Origin: P36-A1 sp049478495
GTDB lineage: Bacteria > Bacillota_I > Bacilli_A > JAJDGJ01
Assembly: GCF_049478495.1 (NCBI RefSeq)
Contig: NZ_CP168083.1
Span: forward strand, 62,001 to 126,000
Direction: 5' to 3'
Length of the DNA: 64,000 nucleotides
The position numbers and the translations under genes were made by a program. Numbering within the stretch: position 1 is the first letter of the stretch; each line of letters begins with the position of its first letter. The notes under the pieces are model-generated. The model did not search any database and was not told where the DNA came from. It saw only the letters and a program-made list of their open reading frames with translations. Below are positions 46,323 to 53,590 of the stretch, one piece after another.

Positions 46323-47800
46323 TGGCAGGTAATCAGTATTCATTAAAAAGAATAACTAAAGAAAAATTTGCATCAAAGCAACTTAATATCTTTGCTTTTA
46401 CCATAGTTAATAACATAGGTAGTTGGCTTGCAATTATGAGTACAGTACTAATAATAAGATACTTTATATTAAAGTATCATATAGCTGATACTTTAGAAGT
46501 AAACTTATTTACTGTATGCATAACTTATAGCTTTGTCTTTGGACAATTGATAACAAGTTTCTTTCAAACAGTATTTTCAAGGCATCTATCAGATAATCTA
46601 TATAATAAAGATGCAACCAATATTCAACCAAATATGATAGGAATAATAAAAACCAATATAATAATAGCATTATTATTATGGCTAATATTTCTAACATTTT
46701 CAAAGTTAACACCAGTCACTAATGTTCTAATACTATTATTATTTCTTCAAGTTGTATACTTTTTAACCGTACAACCAATAATGGCATCAATAGGAATTAC
46801 AAAATATGGAGTGCTATTTTTAATTGTTGGAATGATAATTGCAACGATAACAATGTTTGTATCACTGTATATGAATCTTAATTTCAAATTAGATTATGAA
46901 GTAGCTATAATGCTACTATCATTCATATTAGGAATTTCGCTATGTAATATACTTCAAACAATATCAATATTTAAAAGAACAAAATATGGTAAAACAGAAG
47001 CAGAATATTCATGGTTAGAAAGTTTTGATAAATATAAAGATCTAAGGTATGTAAGTTTACTATATACACTTGGTATGTGGATACCTAATATCTTATATTG
47101 GTTCAGTCAAGATAGTACAACACTACTAGGAAGTTTTAGAGTAAATATAGTCTATGATACATCAGTATTTATCGGATATTTAATCATAATACCAACATAT
47201 TTAAGTTTCTTTATGGCAATAAATAGTAAAGTTTTCCCAGTCTTTAGAAAGTTTTTAACTTTTGTAAATAAAGGCGGAACCTTGGAGATGATAGAGCACA
47301 CCAAAAATTATCTTAATAAACTACTATTAAATGAATTAGAAAGAACATTTAGATTACAATCAGTTATAAGTATCATAGCTTTAACAATAATATGGATATA
47401 TTCATCACAAAATATATTCTTCTCATTAAACTCTTCAATACTACAATTAGTAATAATAGGAACAACATTAAATGGATTCATATTAATACTAATTATGATG
47501 AATATGTATTTAGATAATCAAAAAGGAGCTTTAAAGATTTCAAAAATATTTTGTATAACAAATATCCTTGCAAGTATAATTACATATCTTTTATTTAAAG
47601 AAGGAGCATATGGATTAAACCTAATAATAAGTGGTGTGATAAGCTTCTCATATGGAATGATTATCCTATATAAATATATCGAGAAAATAGATTGTAAATT
47701 ATTTACCTTTGAACAAACATCAGTAAAAAATGGTAGAATGAGTATGTTGTATCACAAAATATCACATAACATAATAAATAATCAAACAAATAAAAATTAA
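46322..47800 (+). CDS. pelG: Pel polysaccharide membrane protein PelG
   Basis: 492 residues with about twelve hydrophobic segments, of the MATE/Wzx-like flippase fold. The family-typical start LNIFAFTIVNNIGSWLAIMS and the block SLLYTLGMWIPNILYWFSQD are present. PelG is thought to move the nascent Pel chain across the membrane with PelF. It is the last gene of the cluster, coupled to pelF by a 1-nt overlap, and is followed by a terminator. An S-box RNA on the other strand points at its 3' end. Confidence 0.88.
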   Translation: MAGNQYSLKRITKEKFASKQLNIFAFTIVNNIGSWLAIMSTVLIIRYFILKYHIADTLEVNLFTVCITYSFVFGQLITSFFQTVFSRHLSDNLYNKDATNIQPNMIGIIKTNIIIALLLWLIFLTFSKLTPVTNVLILLLFLQVVYFLTVQPIMASIGITKYGVLFLIVGMIIATITMFVSLYMNLNFKLDYEVAIMLLSFILGISLCNILQTISIFKRTKYGKTEAEYSWLESFDKYKDLRYVSLLYTLGMWIPNILYWFSQDSTTLLGSFRVNIVYDTSVFIGYLIIIPTYLSFFMAINSKVFPVFRKFLTFVNKGGTLEMIEHTKNYLNKLLLNELERTFRLQSVISIIALTIIWIYSSQNIFFSLNSSILQLVIIGTTLNGFILILIMMNMYLDNQKGALKISKIFCITNILASIITYLLFKEGAYGLNLIISGVISFSYGMIILYKYIEKIDCKLFTFEQTSVKNGRMSMLYHKISHNIINNQTNKN

Positions 47801-47824
47801 AAAACCAGCCTTAGCTGGTTTTTA
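47799..47824. terminator. Bidirectional terminator after pelG
   Basis: AACCAGC, loop CTTA, GCTGGTT with T-runs on both strands. It ends pel transcription and would also stop minus-strand transcripts arriving from the S-box RNA. Confidence 0.88.
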
Positions 47825-47865
47825 TGAAAACTATTAGTGTTAATTTAAGGGTTTTCGTACAGACA

Positions 47866-47897
47866 TCAAAAAAGTAGCTTTGAATGAAAGCTACTTT
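47866..47897 (-). terminator. Terminator of the SAM-I riboswitch
   Basis: On the minus strand AAAGTAGCTTT, loop CATTC, AAAGCTACTTT is followed by six T; the plus strand lacks a T-run. It lies 13 nt beyond the aptamer, the usual S-box layout. Confidence 0.88.
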
Positions 47898-47910
47898 AAA
47901 TTACTTATTA

Positions 47911-48008
47911 AAGCATCTTTCAGAAATATCTTTCTGCAGGATTTAGCACCTTACTTAATGCAGGCTGCTGAGATTTCATAGGGCCTGTCCCTCCATCTCT
48001 CATGATGT
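47911..48008 (-). ncRNA. SAM-I (S-box) riboswitch aptamer, orphan
   Basis: Read on the minus strand, all conserved S-box blocks occur in order: AGAGATGGAGGGACAGGCCC, TATGAAATCTCAGCAGCC, AAGGTGCTAAATCCTGCAG, then TTTCTGAAAGATG. Helix P1 (CATC with GATG) looks short. An intrinsic terminator follows at 47866-47897 and a good promoter precedes at 48017-48045. S-box RNAs bind S-adenosylmethionine and stop transcription of sulfur or methionine genes. Here no minus-strand gene follows: downstream is the 3' end of pelG on the opposite strand. It may make a free small RNA, control an antisense transcript, or be a relic. Confidence 0.9.
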
Positions 48009-48016
48009 CTACAAGA

Positions 48017-48045
48017 ATAATAACATATAATATTAAAATAATCAA
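48017..48045 (-). promoter_or_regulatory. Promoter of the SAM-I RNA
   Basis: On the minus strand: TTGATT (48045-48040), 17 bp, TATTAT (48022-48017), preceded by TGT as an extended -10. Transcription would start near 48010, a few bases before the aptamer. Confidence 0.65.
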
Positions 48046-48097
48046 TGCTTAATTATAAAGAATCTAAAAAAAACAGGATACTTACCAATGTTGTACA

Positions 48098-48126
48098 TTG
48101 TGAATGTGAACTGTAAATGATATAAT
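48098..48126 (+). promoter_or_regulatory. Promoter of ffh
   Basis: TTGTGA (48098-48103), 17 bp, TATAAT (48121-48126) with TGA before it. It is divergent from the SAM-I RNA promoter 52 bp away. Confidence 0.65.
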
Positions 48127-48161
48127 GTATAGGAAAAAAATAAACAAAAGGTGGTGTTTTA

Positions 48162-49523
48162 ATGGCATTTGAAAATCTGTCTGATAGACTTCAAAATTCA
48201 CTTAAAAAAATAAGAGGAAATAATAAATTAACACAGGATAACATGGATGAAATGTTCCGTGAAATTAGACTAGCACTATTAGAAGCAGACGTTAACTTTA
48301 AAGTTGTAAAAGAATTTATCGCAAACATTAAAGAAAAGGCTTTAGGTCAAGATGTTATAAATCAACTTAATCCAAGCCAAATGGTTGTAAAAATAGTAAA
48401 CGATGAATTAATACATTTATTTGGAGATTCATTAGAAGAAATTAAATTTAAATCAAGTGGTATAACGGTATTAATGATGGTTGGACTACAAGGAGCAGGT
48501 AAAACAACAACAACTGGGAAACTTGCGAACTTATTAAGAAAAGAATATTCAAAAAAACCATTACTAATTGCAGCCGATGTTTATCGTCCTGCAGCAATAG
48601 ATCAATTAGAAACTGTTGGTAAACAACTTGATGTACCAGTATTCTCAATGGGTCAAATAGATCCAAGAGAAATTGTAAAAGAAGGTTTTGAGTATGCTAA
48701 AAATAATGGTAATGATTTAGTAATAGTCGATACAGCTGGTAGACTACACTTAGATGAAGTATTGATGCAAGAACTAGTAGATTTAAAACAAATAATAAAA
48801 CCAGATGAAATAATGTTAGTAGTTGACTCATTAACAGGACAAGATGCAATTAATGTTGCTAAATCATACAATGATCAACTTGGTATTACCGGGGCAATAC
48901 TAACTAAATTAGATGGAGATTCACGTGGTGGAGCTGCACTATCAATTAAGCATGTTACAGGAGTTCCAATTAAATTTATAGGTACTGGTGAAAAATTAGA
49001 TCAAATAGATACATTCCACCCAGATAGAATGGTAAGCAGAATGCTTGGTATGGGTGATGTTATTAGTTTAATCGAAAAAGCATCAAATGTAATAGATGAA
49101 GATTCCGCAAAGAAAACAGCAGATAAAATGATGGATGGATCATTTGATTTAGAAGATATGTTAAACCAAATGGAACAAGTAGGTAAACTTGGATCATTAG
49201 GAGGAATTGCTAAAATGATTCCTGGAATGCCAAAACTTAGTGATGAAGATGAAGAAAAAGCTAATGTTAAATTAAAGAAAACAAGATCAATAATTCAATC
49301 AATGACACCATATGAAAGAAAAAATCCACAACTGATAAAAGCAAGAAGAAAAGATCGAATTGCTAAAGGTAGTGGAACAAACAATATGGAAATTAATAAA
49401 GTATTAAAAGAACATGAAAGCATGAAGAAAATGATGAAACAAATGAGTGGTATGATGGGTAATGGAAAAATGCCTAAAAACATGAAAGATATCAAAAAGA
49501 TGCTTGGAGGAATGAACTTTTAG
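48162..49523 (+). CDS. ffh: Signal recognition particle protein Ffh
   Basis: 453 residues: N-domain (1-90), GTPase G-domain with GLQGAGKTTTTGKLA (P-loop, near residue 107), DVYRPAAIDQL, VIVDTAGRLH, TKLDGDSRGG and FIGTGEKLDQ, then the methionine-rich M-domain (MKKMMKQMSGMMGNGKMPKN) that binds signal peptides and SRP RNA. It delivers nascent membrane proteins to FtsY and SecYEG. ylxM, often its neighbour, is absent, and no SRP RNA gene was recognised. Ribosome site AAAGGTGG. Confidence 0.96.
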   Translation: MAFENLSDRLQNSLKKIRGNNKLTQDNMDEMFREIRLALLEADVNFKVVKEFIANIKEKALGQDVINQLNPSQMVVKIVNDELIHLFGDSLEEIKFKSSGITVLMMVGLQGAGKTTTTGKLANLLRKEYSKKPLLIAADVYRPAAIDQLETVGKQLDVPVFSMGQIDPREIVKEGFEYAKNNGNDLVIVDTAGRLHLDEVLMQELVDLKQIIKPDEIMLVVDSLTGQDAINVAKSYNDQLGITGAILTKLDGDSRGGAALSIKHVTGVPIKFIGTGEKLDQIDTFHPDRMVSRMLGMGDVISLIEKASNVIDEDSAKKTADKMMDGSFDLEDMLNQMEQVGKLGSLGGIAKMIPGMPKLSDEDEEKANVKLKKTRSIIQSMTPYERKNPQLIKARRKDRIAKGSGTNNMEINKVLKEHESMKKMMKQMSGMMGNGKMPKNMKDIKKMLGGMNF

Positions 49524-49537
49524 AAAAGTTCATTTAT

Positions 49538-50176
49538 ATGAAATATTTTAAAAGAGGAGTATTAATATTACTAACTATATTTTTAGTATTAAATCTACTA
49601 TTAGCAATAGGCTTAAAAGTATCAAATAGTAATATTACACTATTTGATATATATAAGCAAAAACTTCCTTTAAAAGATAACATAGAAGTAAAATACTCTA
49701 ATACATTTTTAAGTGAAAAAATTAGTAGCTTTCCTATGCAAGAATATAATGAGTGTTCAGGTTATGCTACAGCCTACAATCTAAGAACACGTAATATAAA
49801 AGTAAATTCCAAAAAAGTATATGAAGAAATGAAATACAAACTAGGAAATGGTTATGTGCTTCCAGAGAGCATTAGTAATTACTTAGAAGAAAAAGGGTTT
49901 AAAATAACATTAAATCAAGGTAGTTTTAAACAACTAAAAACTAGACTAAATAAAGGTTTTCCAATAATAGTATTAATTGGAGAAGGTCTGAAATGGCAAC
50001 ACTATGTAAATGTTGTAGGATATGATGAAAACAATGTTTATTTATATGATTCATTAGTAAAAAATCAAACTAATAAATATTATAATAGAAAACTTAATAA
50101 TAAAGTATTTTTAAAATATTGGGATAATAAACTACCAATGTTTAATAATATATACTATACAATAGAAGATCACTAA
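49538..50176 (+). CDS. Exported C39-like cysteine peptidase family protein
   Basis: 212 residues. An N-terminal hydrophobic segment (about 7-27) acts as signal or anchor. The domain after residue 50 has the peptidase C39-like pattern: PMQEYNECSGYATAYNLR with the oxyanion Gln and catalytic Cys, KWQHYVNVVGYDENN with the catalytic His, and YLYDSL with the third residue. It probably acts outside the membrane; the substrate is unknown. It starts 14 bp after ffh, so it may be read through from that promoter, and is followed by a terminator. Confidence 0.78.
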   Translation: MKYFKRGVLILLTIFLVLNLLLAIGLKVSNSNITLFDIYKQKLPLKDNIEVKYSNTFLSEKISSFPMQEYNECSGYATAYNLRTRNIKVNSKKVYEEMKYKLGNGYVLPESISNYLEEKGFKITLNQGSFKQLKTRLNKGFPIIVLIGEGLKWQHYVNVVGYDENNVYLYDSLVKNQTNKYYNRKLNNKVFLKYWDNKLPMFNNIYYTIEDH

Positions 50177-50193
50177 AAAGTGGTCTTTTTTCT
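50166..50193 (+). terminator. Rho-independent terminator
   Basis: AAGATCACT, loop AAAA, AGTGGTCTT and a T-run overlapping the stop region of the C39-like gene. Confidence 0.85.
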
Positions 50194-50278
50194 TATGAAA
50201 ATAAATATAAAGTGATTTATTTGAATGAATAGCATAATTATTTTATGATAAATATATAACATAAAAGGAGTAATAGAT

Positions 50279-50881
50279 ATGGAAAAATTAAACGAATTTA
50301 TAAAATTAATACAAAAAAGAAGAACCATAAGAAGCTTTACAAATGAAAGTATAGATAGAGACATATTAGAAACAATAATGGAGAGTGGAATATATGCTCC
50401 TAGTGCTAGAAATTTACAAAGTTGGCATTTTAGTGTCATTACAAATCCAAAAGTACTAGAAGAAATAAAAAAAAGACAAATAGAAGATCTAAACAGTATG
50501 GTGAACTCTAAAGACATTGCAATTAAAACAAAAGGTGAAACAATAAAAAAATTAATAAGTAAAATGCCTTCAGAAGATTTATTATATAATGCACCATGCT
50601 TAATTGTAGTAAGTGCTGAAATGAATAATAAATTTTCAGAGTTTGATTGCGGACTTGCAACCGAAAATATTTTACTAGCTGCAGAATCATATAAATATTC
50701 AACATGCATATCAGCTACAAGTACCTTGTTTTTAGCAAGTGAAAGCCAAAAAGAATTTAAGACAAGACTTAAAATACCAAATAACTTTACTCCAATAACA
50801 GGAATATTATTAGGTAAAACAAAACAAGATAATCCTATTGCACCAGATAGAGATGATTCTAAAGTATCATACATAAAATAA
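50279..50881 (+). CDS. Nitroreductase family protein
   Basis: 200 residues of the FMN-dependent nitroreductase fold: RRTIRSFTNESIDRDILETI (phosphate-binding RR-R-F), GIYAPSARNLQSWHFSVI (FMN site, residues about 38-55), APCLIVVSA and the C-terminal TGILLGKTKQDN. Such enzymes reduce quinones, nitro compounds or flavins with NAD(P)H in the cytoplasm; the natural substrate is unknown. AAAAGGAG sets the start. A 242-codon frame on the other strand overlaps it fully but is only a mirror of this gene. Confidence 0.88.
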   Translation: MEKLNEFIKLIQKRRTIRSFTNESIDRDILETIMESGIYAPSARNLQSWHFSVITNPKVLEEIKKRQIEDLNSMVNSKDIAIKTKGETIKKLISKMPSEDLLYNAPCLIVVSAEMNNKFSEFDCGLATENILLAAESYKYSTCISATSTLFLASESQKEFKTRLKIPNNFTPITGILLGKTKQDNPIAPDRDDSKVSYIK

Positions 50882-50903
50882 TAAAAAATTAAGTTATACA
50901 AAG

Positions 50904-50946
50904 AATACCACTAAAATTAAATAAATATAATTTTAGTGGTATTTCT
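50904..50946. terminator. Long perfect inverted repeat after the nitroreductase gene
   Basis: AATACCACTAAAATTA pairs perfectly with TAATTTTAGTGGTATT (16 bp) around an A+T-rich loop; a short T-run follows. Confidence 0.65.
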
Positions 50947-50993
50947 CTATAATAATATGTAAATATATTAACAATAATGCAAAGGAGCAGTTT

Positions 50994-51605
50994 ATGAAAA
51001 ATGAAAATAAAATACTACAAAGTATAGCATTTTGCTACTTAATAATAGGTATCTATCAAATATATTTTATGCATCATTTTGCATCAAAGTGCATTGAAGT
51101 CTTGAAAGTTAGTCCAATAATGAGTATTAATAATAAACTATTTCCAATAATAATAAACATAAAGAGTTTTGATGCTTCACAAATAAACATCTATAATTTA
51201 ACAATACCAATTTCAATATTAATTGCAGGAGTAATATATTATTATATATATAGGTTAGAAAGATATGATAAAAAGTTAAAAAGAAAAATATTAAAAGATT
51301 ATAGTAGATATAAAATAATATTAATAGTAAGTATTTTGTTAATAATTATCTATCAAGCGTATTATACATATAATATTAGTCTTAGTGATACTTATGATAA
51401 TTCATTCAATACCATCAATAATATTAGTTTTATACCACCATTTAGATTACAGTTTTATATTGAAAATTTGAAAATAGTATTAATAACACATAACTATACA
51501 TTAGTAATATTACTAATATCTTACCTAATAATACTAATAAAAATAGTTAAAAGCAAAAAACATGAAAATACACAAAGACAACATAATCGAAACAATATGC
51601 ACTAA
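50994..51605 (+). CDS. Membrane protein of unknown function
   Basis: 203 residues with about four hydrophobic segments (about 9-26, 66-86, 103-123, 166-187) and a longer extracytoplasmic stretch in the middle (SLSDTYDNSFNTINNISF). The C-terminus is basic and His/Asn-rich (KHENTQRQHNRNNMH). No family recognised. CAAAGGAG precedes the start. Confidence 0.62.
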   Translation: MKNENKILQSIAFCYLIIGIYQIYFMHHFASKCIEVLKVSPIMSINNKLFPIIINIKSFDASQINIYNLTIPISILIAGVIYYYIYRLERYDKKLKRKILKDYSRYKIILIVSILLIIIYQAYYTYNISLSDTYDNSFNTINNISFIPPFRLQFYIENLKIVLITHNYTLVILLISYLIILIKIVKSKKHENTQRQHNRNNMH

Positions 51606-51672
51606 GACAAATGATTATAAATACTTACCTTCATATTTATGGAATAAAATTAACCTAAATATAACATAAACA

Positions 51673-51701
51673 TTTACTTTCAGTAAAATAAAGCTTATAA
51701 T
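51673..51701 (+). promoter_or_regulatory. Promoter of the 51722 lipoprotein
   Basis: TTTACT (51673-51678), 17 bp, TATAAT (51696-51701), 20 nt before the start codon; GAGGTG is the ribosome site. Confidence 0.5.
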
Positions 51702-51721
51702 TTACTAAAAGAGGTGTATAT

Positions 51722-52708
51722 ATGAAGAAAATAATACTTGCATTGTTAATGACAATCTTAATAACAGGATGTTGTGATGATAATGTGAAACTAGAAGAAA
51801 TTAATTTAAATCAATTAAACGAAAGCACAACATTACTAAGCAATATAGAAACTAAAGAACTAACAAATATTTGCCAAAGTTATGAACATGCTGAAAATAG
51901 AAATCTTTATGATTCAAAATACTTTATAAAACAAAATACAAATAGAATAGAAGTATATGCAATCATAAACAATAACTGTAAAATAATAAGAGTGATAAAA
52001 ACAAAAGAGAAATTACAACAAATAAGAGAGTATGAAGACTACTCATTATTTTCAACGAGTAATCATTTATATAAAATTAGTGAAAGTGGCATAATAGAAT
52101 TTGGAAAATATAATTTAGTTAGCGATTTTGAAGTAGTAGACAATACAATAATCTTTTCATCAGATTACAATGAAGAAAAAAGAACTAACACTCTTGTATA
52201 TATTGATAACAATAATAAAGAAACAGTAATGGTTATGGAAACTAATGAATCTAAATTGCAGTCGATAACATTAACCGAAAAGAATGTGGTAATATCATAT
52301 ACAAGTGATTTTTTAGGTAGAAATATCGCATCATTTTATGGACTTGGACAACCAGGAATATTGAATAATATTAAAAGAAGCACTTCAACATTCGATTTAG
52401 GAAAAAGTTATAACACCAATAGAGAAAAGAAAGATACTTTTAAAAATATTTATAAATATGCATATCATGTAGATAGCCAACTTCAGTGTGATGATGAAAT
52501 TACAAAATGTTACTATTTTGATATAGAACCAATAACATTCAATAACTATTATTCAGTAAATGAAATAAATAATAAAACATATATAATAGATAAGAAAAAT
52601 AAGTTATATAGTGAATTACCTTTAAATGATAATGATAAAGTCGAATTAGATGGTAATCAAATAATTGTAATAAACAGTAAAAGTATTACAACTTATAACA
52701 TGGAATAA
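51722..52708 (+). CDS. Lipoprotein of unknown function
   Basis: 328 residues with a type II signal peptide (MKKIILALLMTILITGCCDD; lipidated Cys17 followed by a second Cys). The mature protein has repeating beta-like segments (IIRVIKTKEKLQQIREYEDY; LYKISESGIIEFGKYNLV; NTLVYIDNNNKETVMVME) suggestive of a propeller, and a CDDEITKCYYF segment that could hold a disulfide. No family recognised. It resembles the lipoproteins at 9639 and 14547 in size and composition. Confidence 0.72.
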   Translation: MKKIILALLMTILITGCCDDNVKLEEINLNQLNESTTLLSNIETKELTNICQSYEHAENRNLYDSKYFIKQNTNRIEVYAIINNNCKIIRVIKTKEKLQQIREYEDYSLFSTSNHLYKISESGIIEFGKYNLVSDFEVVDNTIIFSSDYNEEKRTNTLVYIDNNNKETVMVMETNESKLQSITLTEKNVVISYTSDFLGRNIASFYGLGQPGILNNIKRSTSTFDLGKSYNTNREKKDTFKNIYKYAYHVDSQLQCDDEITKCYYFDIEPITFNNYYSVNEINNKTYIIDKKNKLYSELPLNDNDKVELDGNQIIVINSKSITTYNME

Positions 52709-52745
52709 AAATAATGTAGTTACAAGGCCTTAATAAAATAAGTTA

Positions 52746-52754
52746 TGTTACAAT
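52746..52754 (+). promoter_or_regulatory. Extended -10 sequence before the CYTH gene
   Basis: TGTTACAAT, 26 nt upstream of the start codon; no clear -35. Confidence 0.4.
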
Positions 52755-52779
52755 AATTAAAAGAGAGGTCAGTGAAATT

Positions 52780-53367
52780 ATGGAAAATGTAGAAATTGAA
52801 TATAAAATGCTTCTAACAAAAGAACAATATAATCTAATAAAAGAAGACATAAAAAGTAAAGCAGAAAAAATAGAACAAACAAACATCTATTTTGATACCA
52901 AAGATCGTCAATTAGCAGCTAAAAAACAAGCGTTAAGAATTAGAATCGCAATGCCTAAAGGATATGAGTTAACCTTAAAAGAAAAAAGAGAAAAAGACCA
53001 ATTAGAACACAACTTTGATATAAGTAGTGATGATTATAATTTAATATTAGCACATCCTGATGAAGGAATAAGTGAGTATTTACCAAATCTTTCAAAGGGA
53101 ATTATAGTTTTAGGACAACTTAAAAATACTAGATTAGAATGGCATACAGAACAAGGTACATTTGCATTAGATCATAGTAAATATAATGGAATAGAAGATT
53201 ATGAAATAGAATTTGAAGCTAAAGACTATGAAAGTGAAAATGTTCTAGTAAGTCTATTAGAAACATACAACATACAATACAAAGCAAATCACAAAAATAA
53301 AATACAACGATTTAGTGAAACAACTAAAATAGAAGCTCTTACATCTATAAAAGCTTTTGAATTATAG
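52780..53367 (+). CDS. CYTH domain protein (inorganic triphosphatase-like)
   Basis: 195 residues. The signature ExExK is at the N-terminus (VEIEYKMLL, residues 3-11), followed by charged strands of a beta tunnel: YFDTKDRQLAAKKQALRIRI, ELTLKEKREKDQ, LGQLKNTRLEW, FALDHSKYNGIEDYEIEFE. CYTH proteins of this size bind triphosphates with divalent metal, and Bacillus YjbK is a close type. A clear terminator follows. Ribosome site AGAGAGG. Confidence 0.87.
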   Translation: MENVEIEYKMLLTKEQYNLIKEDIKSKAEKIEQTNIYFDTKDRQLAAKKQALRIRIAMPKGYELTLKEKREKDQLEHNFDISSDDYNLILAHPDEGISEYLPNLSKGIIVLGQLKNTRLEWHTEQGTFALDHSKYNGIEDYEIEFEAKDYESENVLVSLLETYNIQYKANHKNKIQRFSETTKIEALTSIKAFEL

Positions 53368-53372
53368 AGCTA

Positions 53373-53432
53373 AAAAAACCTAATGTAATATTGAAATATA
53401 TCGAATAATTTAATATTTAATTAGGTTTTTTG
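53373..53432 (+). terminator. Terminator with long loop
   Basis: AAAAAACCTAAT and ATTAGGTTTTTT pair; the 35-nt interior is A+T-rich and can fold further. It follows the CYTH gene by 5 bp. Confidence 0.7.
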
Positions 53433-53528
53433 TTGCATTTTTTTAAGATAAAACAATGAAAATATTTATTTATCAATTAAAGAAACATAAATCGGTGATG
53501 TTGCACATATGGTAAACTAATTGATACA

Positions 53529-53557
53529 TTGTAGTTGATATAAGGATATGTTATAAT
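53529..53557 (+). promoter_or_regulatory. Promoter of the ABC-F gene
   Basis: TTGTAG (53529-53534), 17 bp, TATAAT (53552-53557) with TGT before it. Confidence 0.6.
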
Positions 53558-53590
53558 TATGCTGATTGTAAAAAGGGAGTGTGCTAATTA

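Noticed and set aside
50173..50901. 242-codon open frame on the minus strand
   Set aside because: It mirrors the nitroreductase gene, which has clear motifs and a ribosome site; the antisense frame has no recognisable domain.
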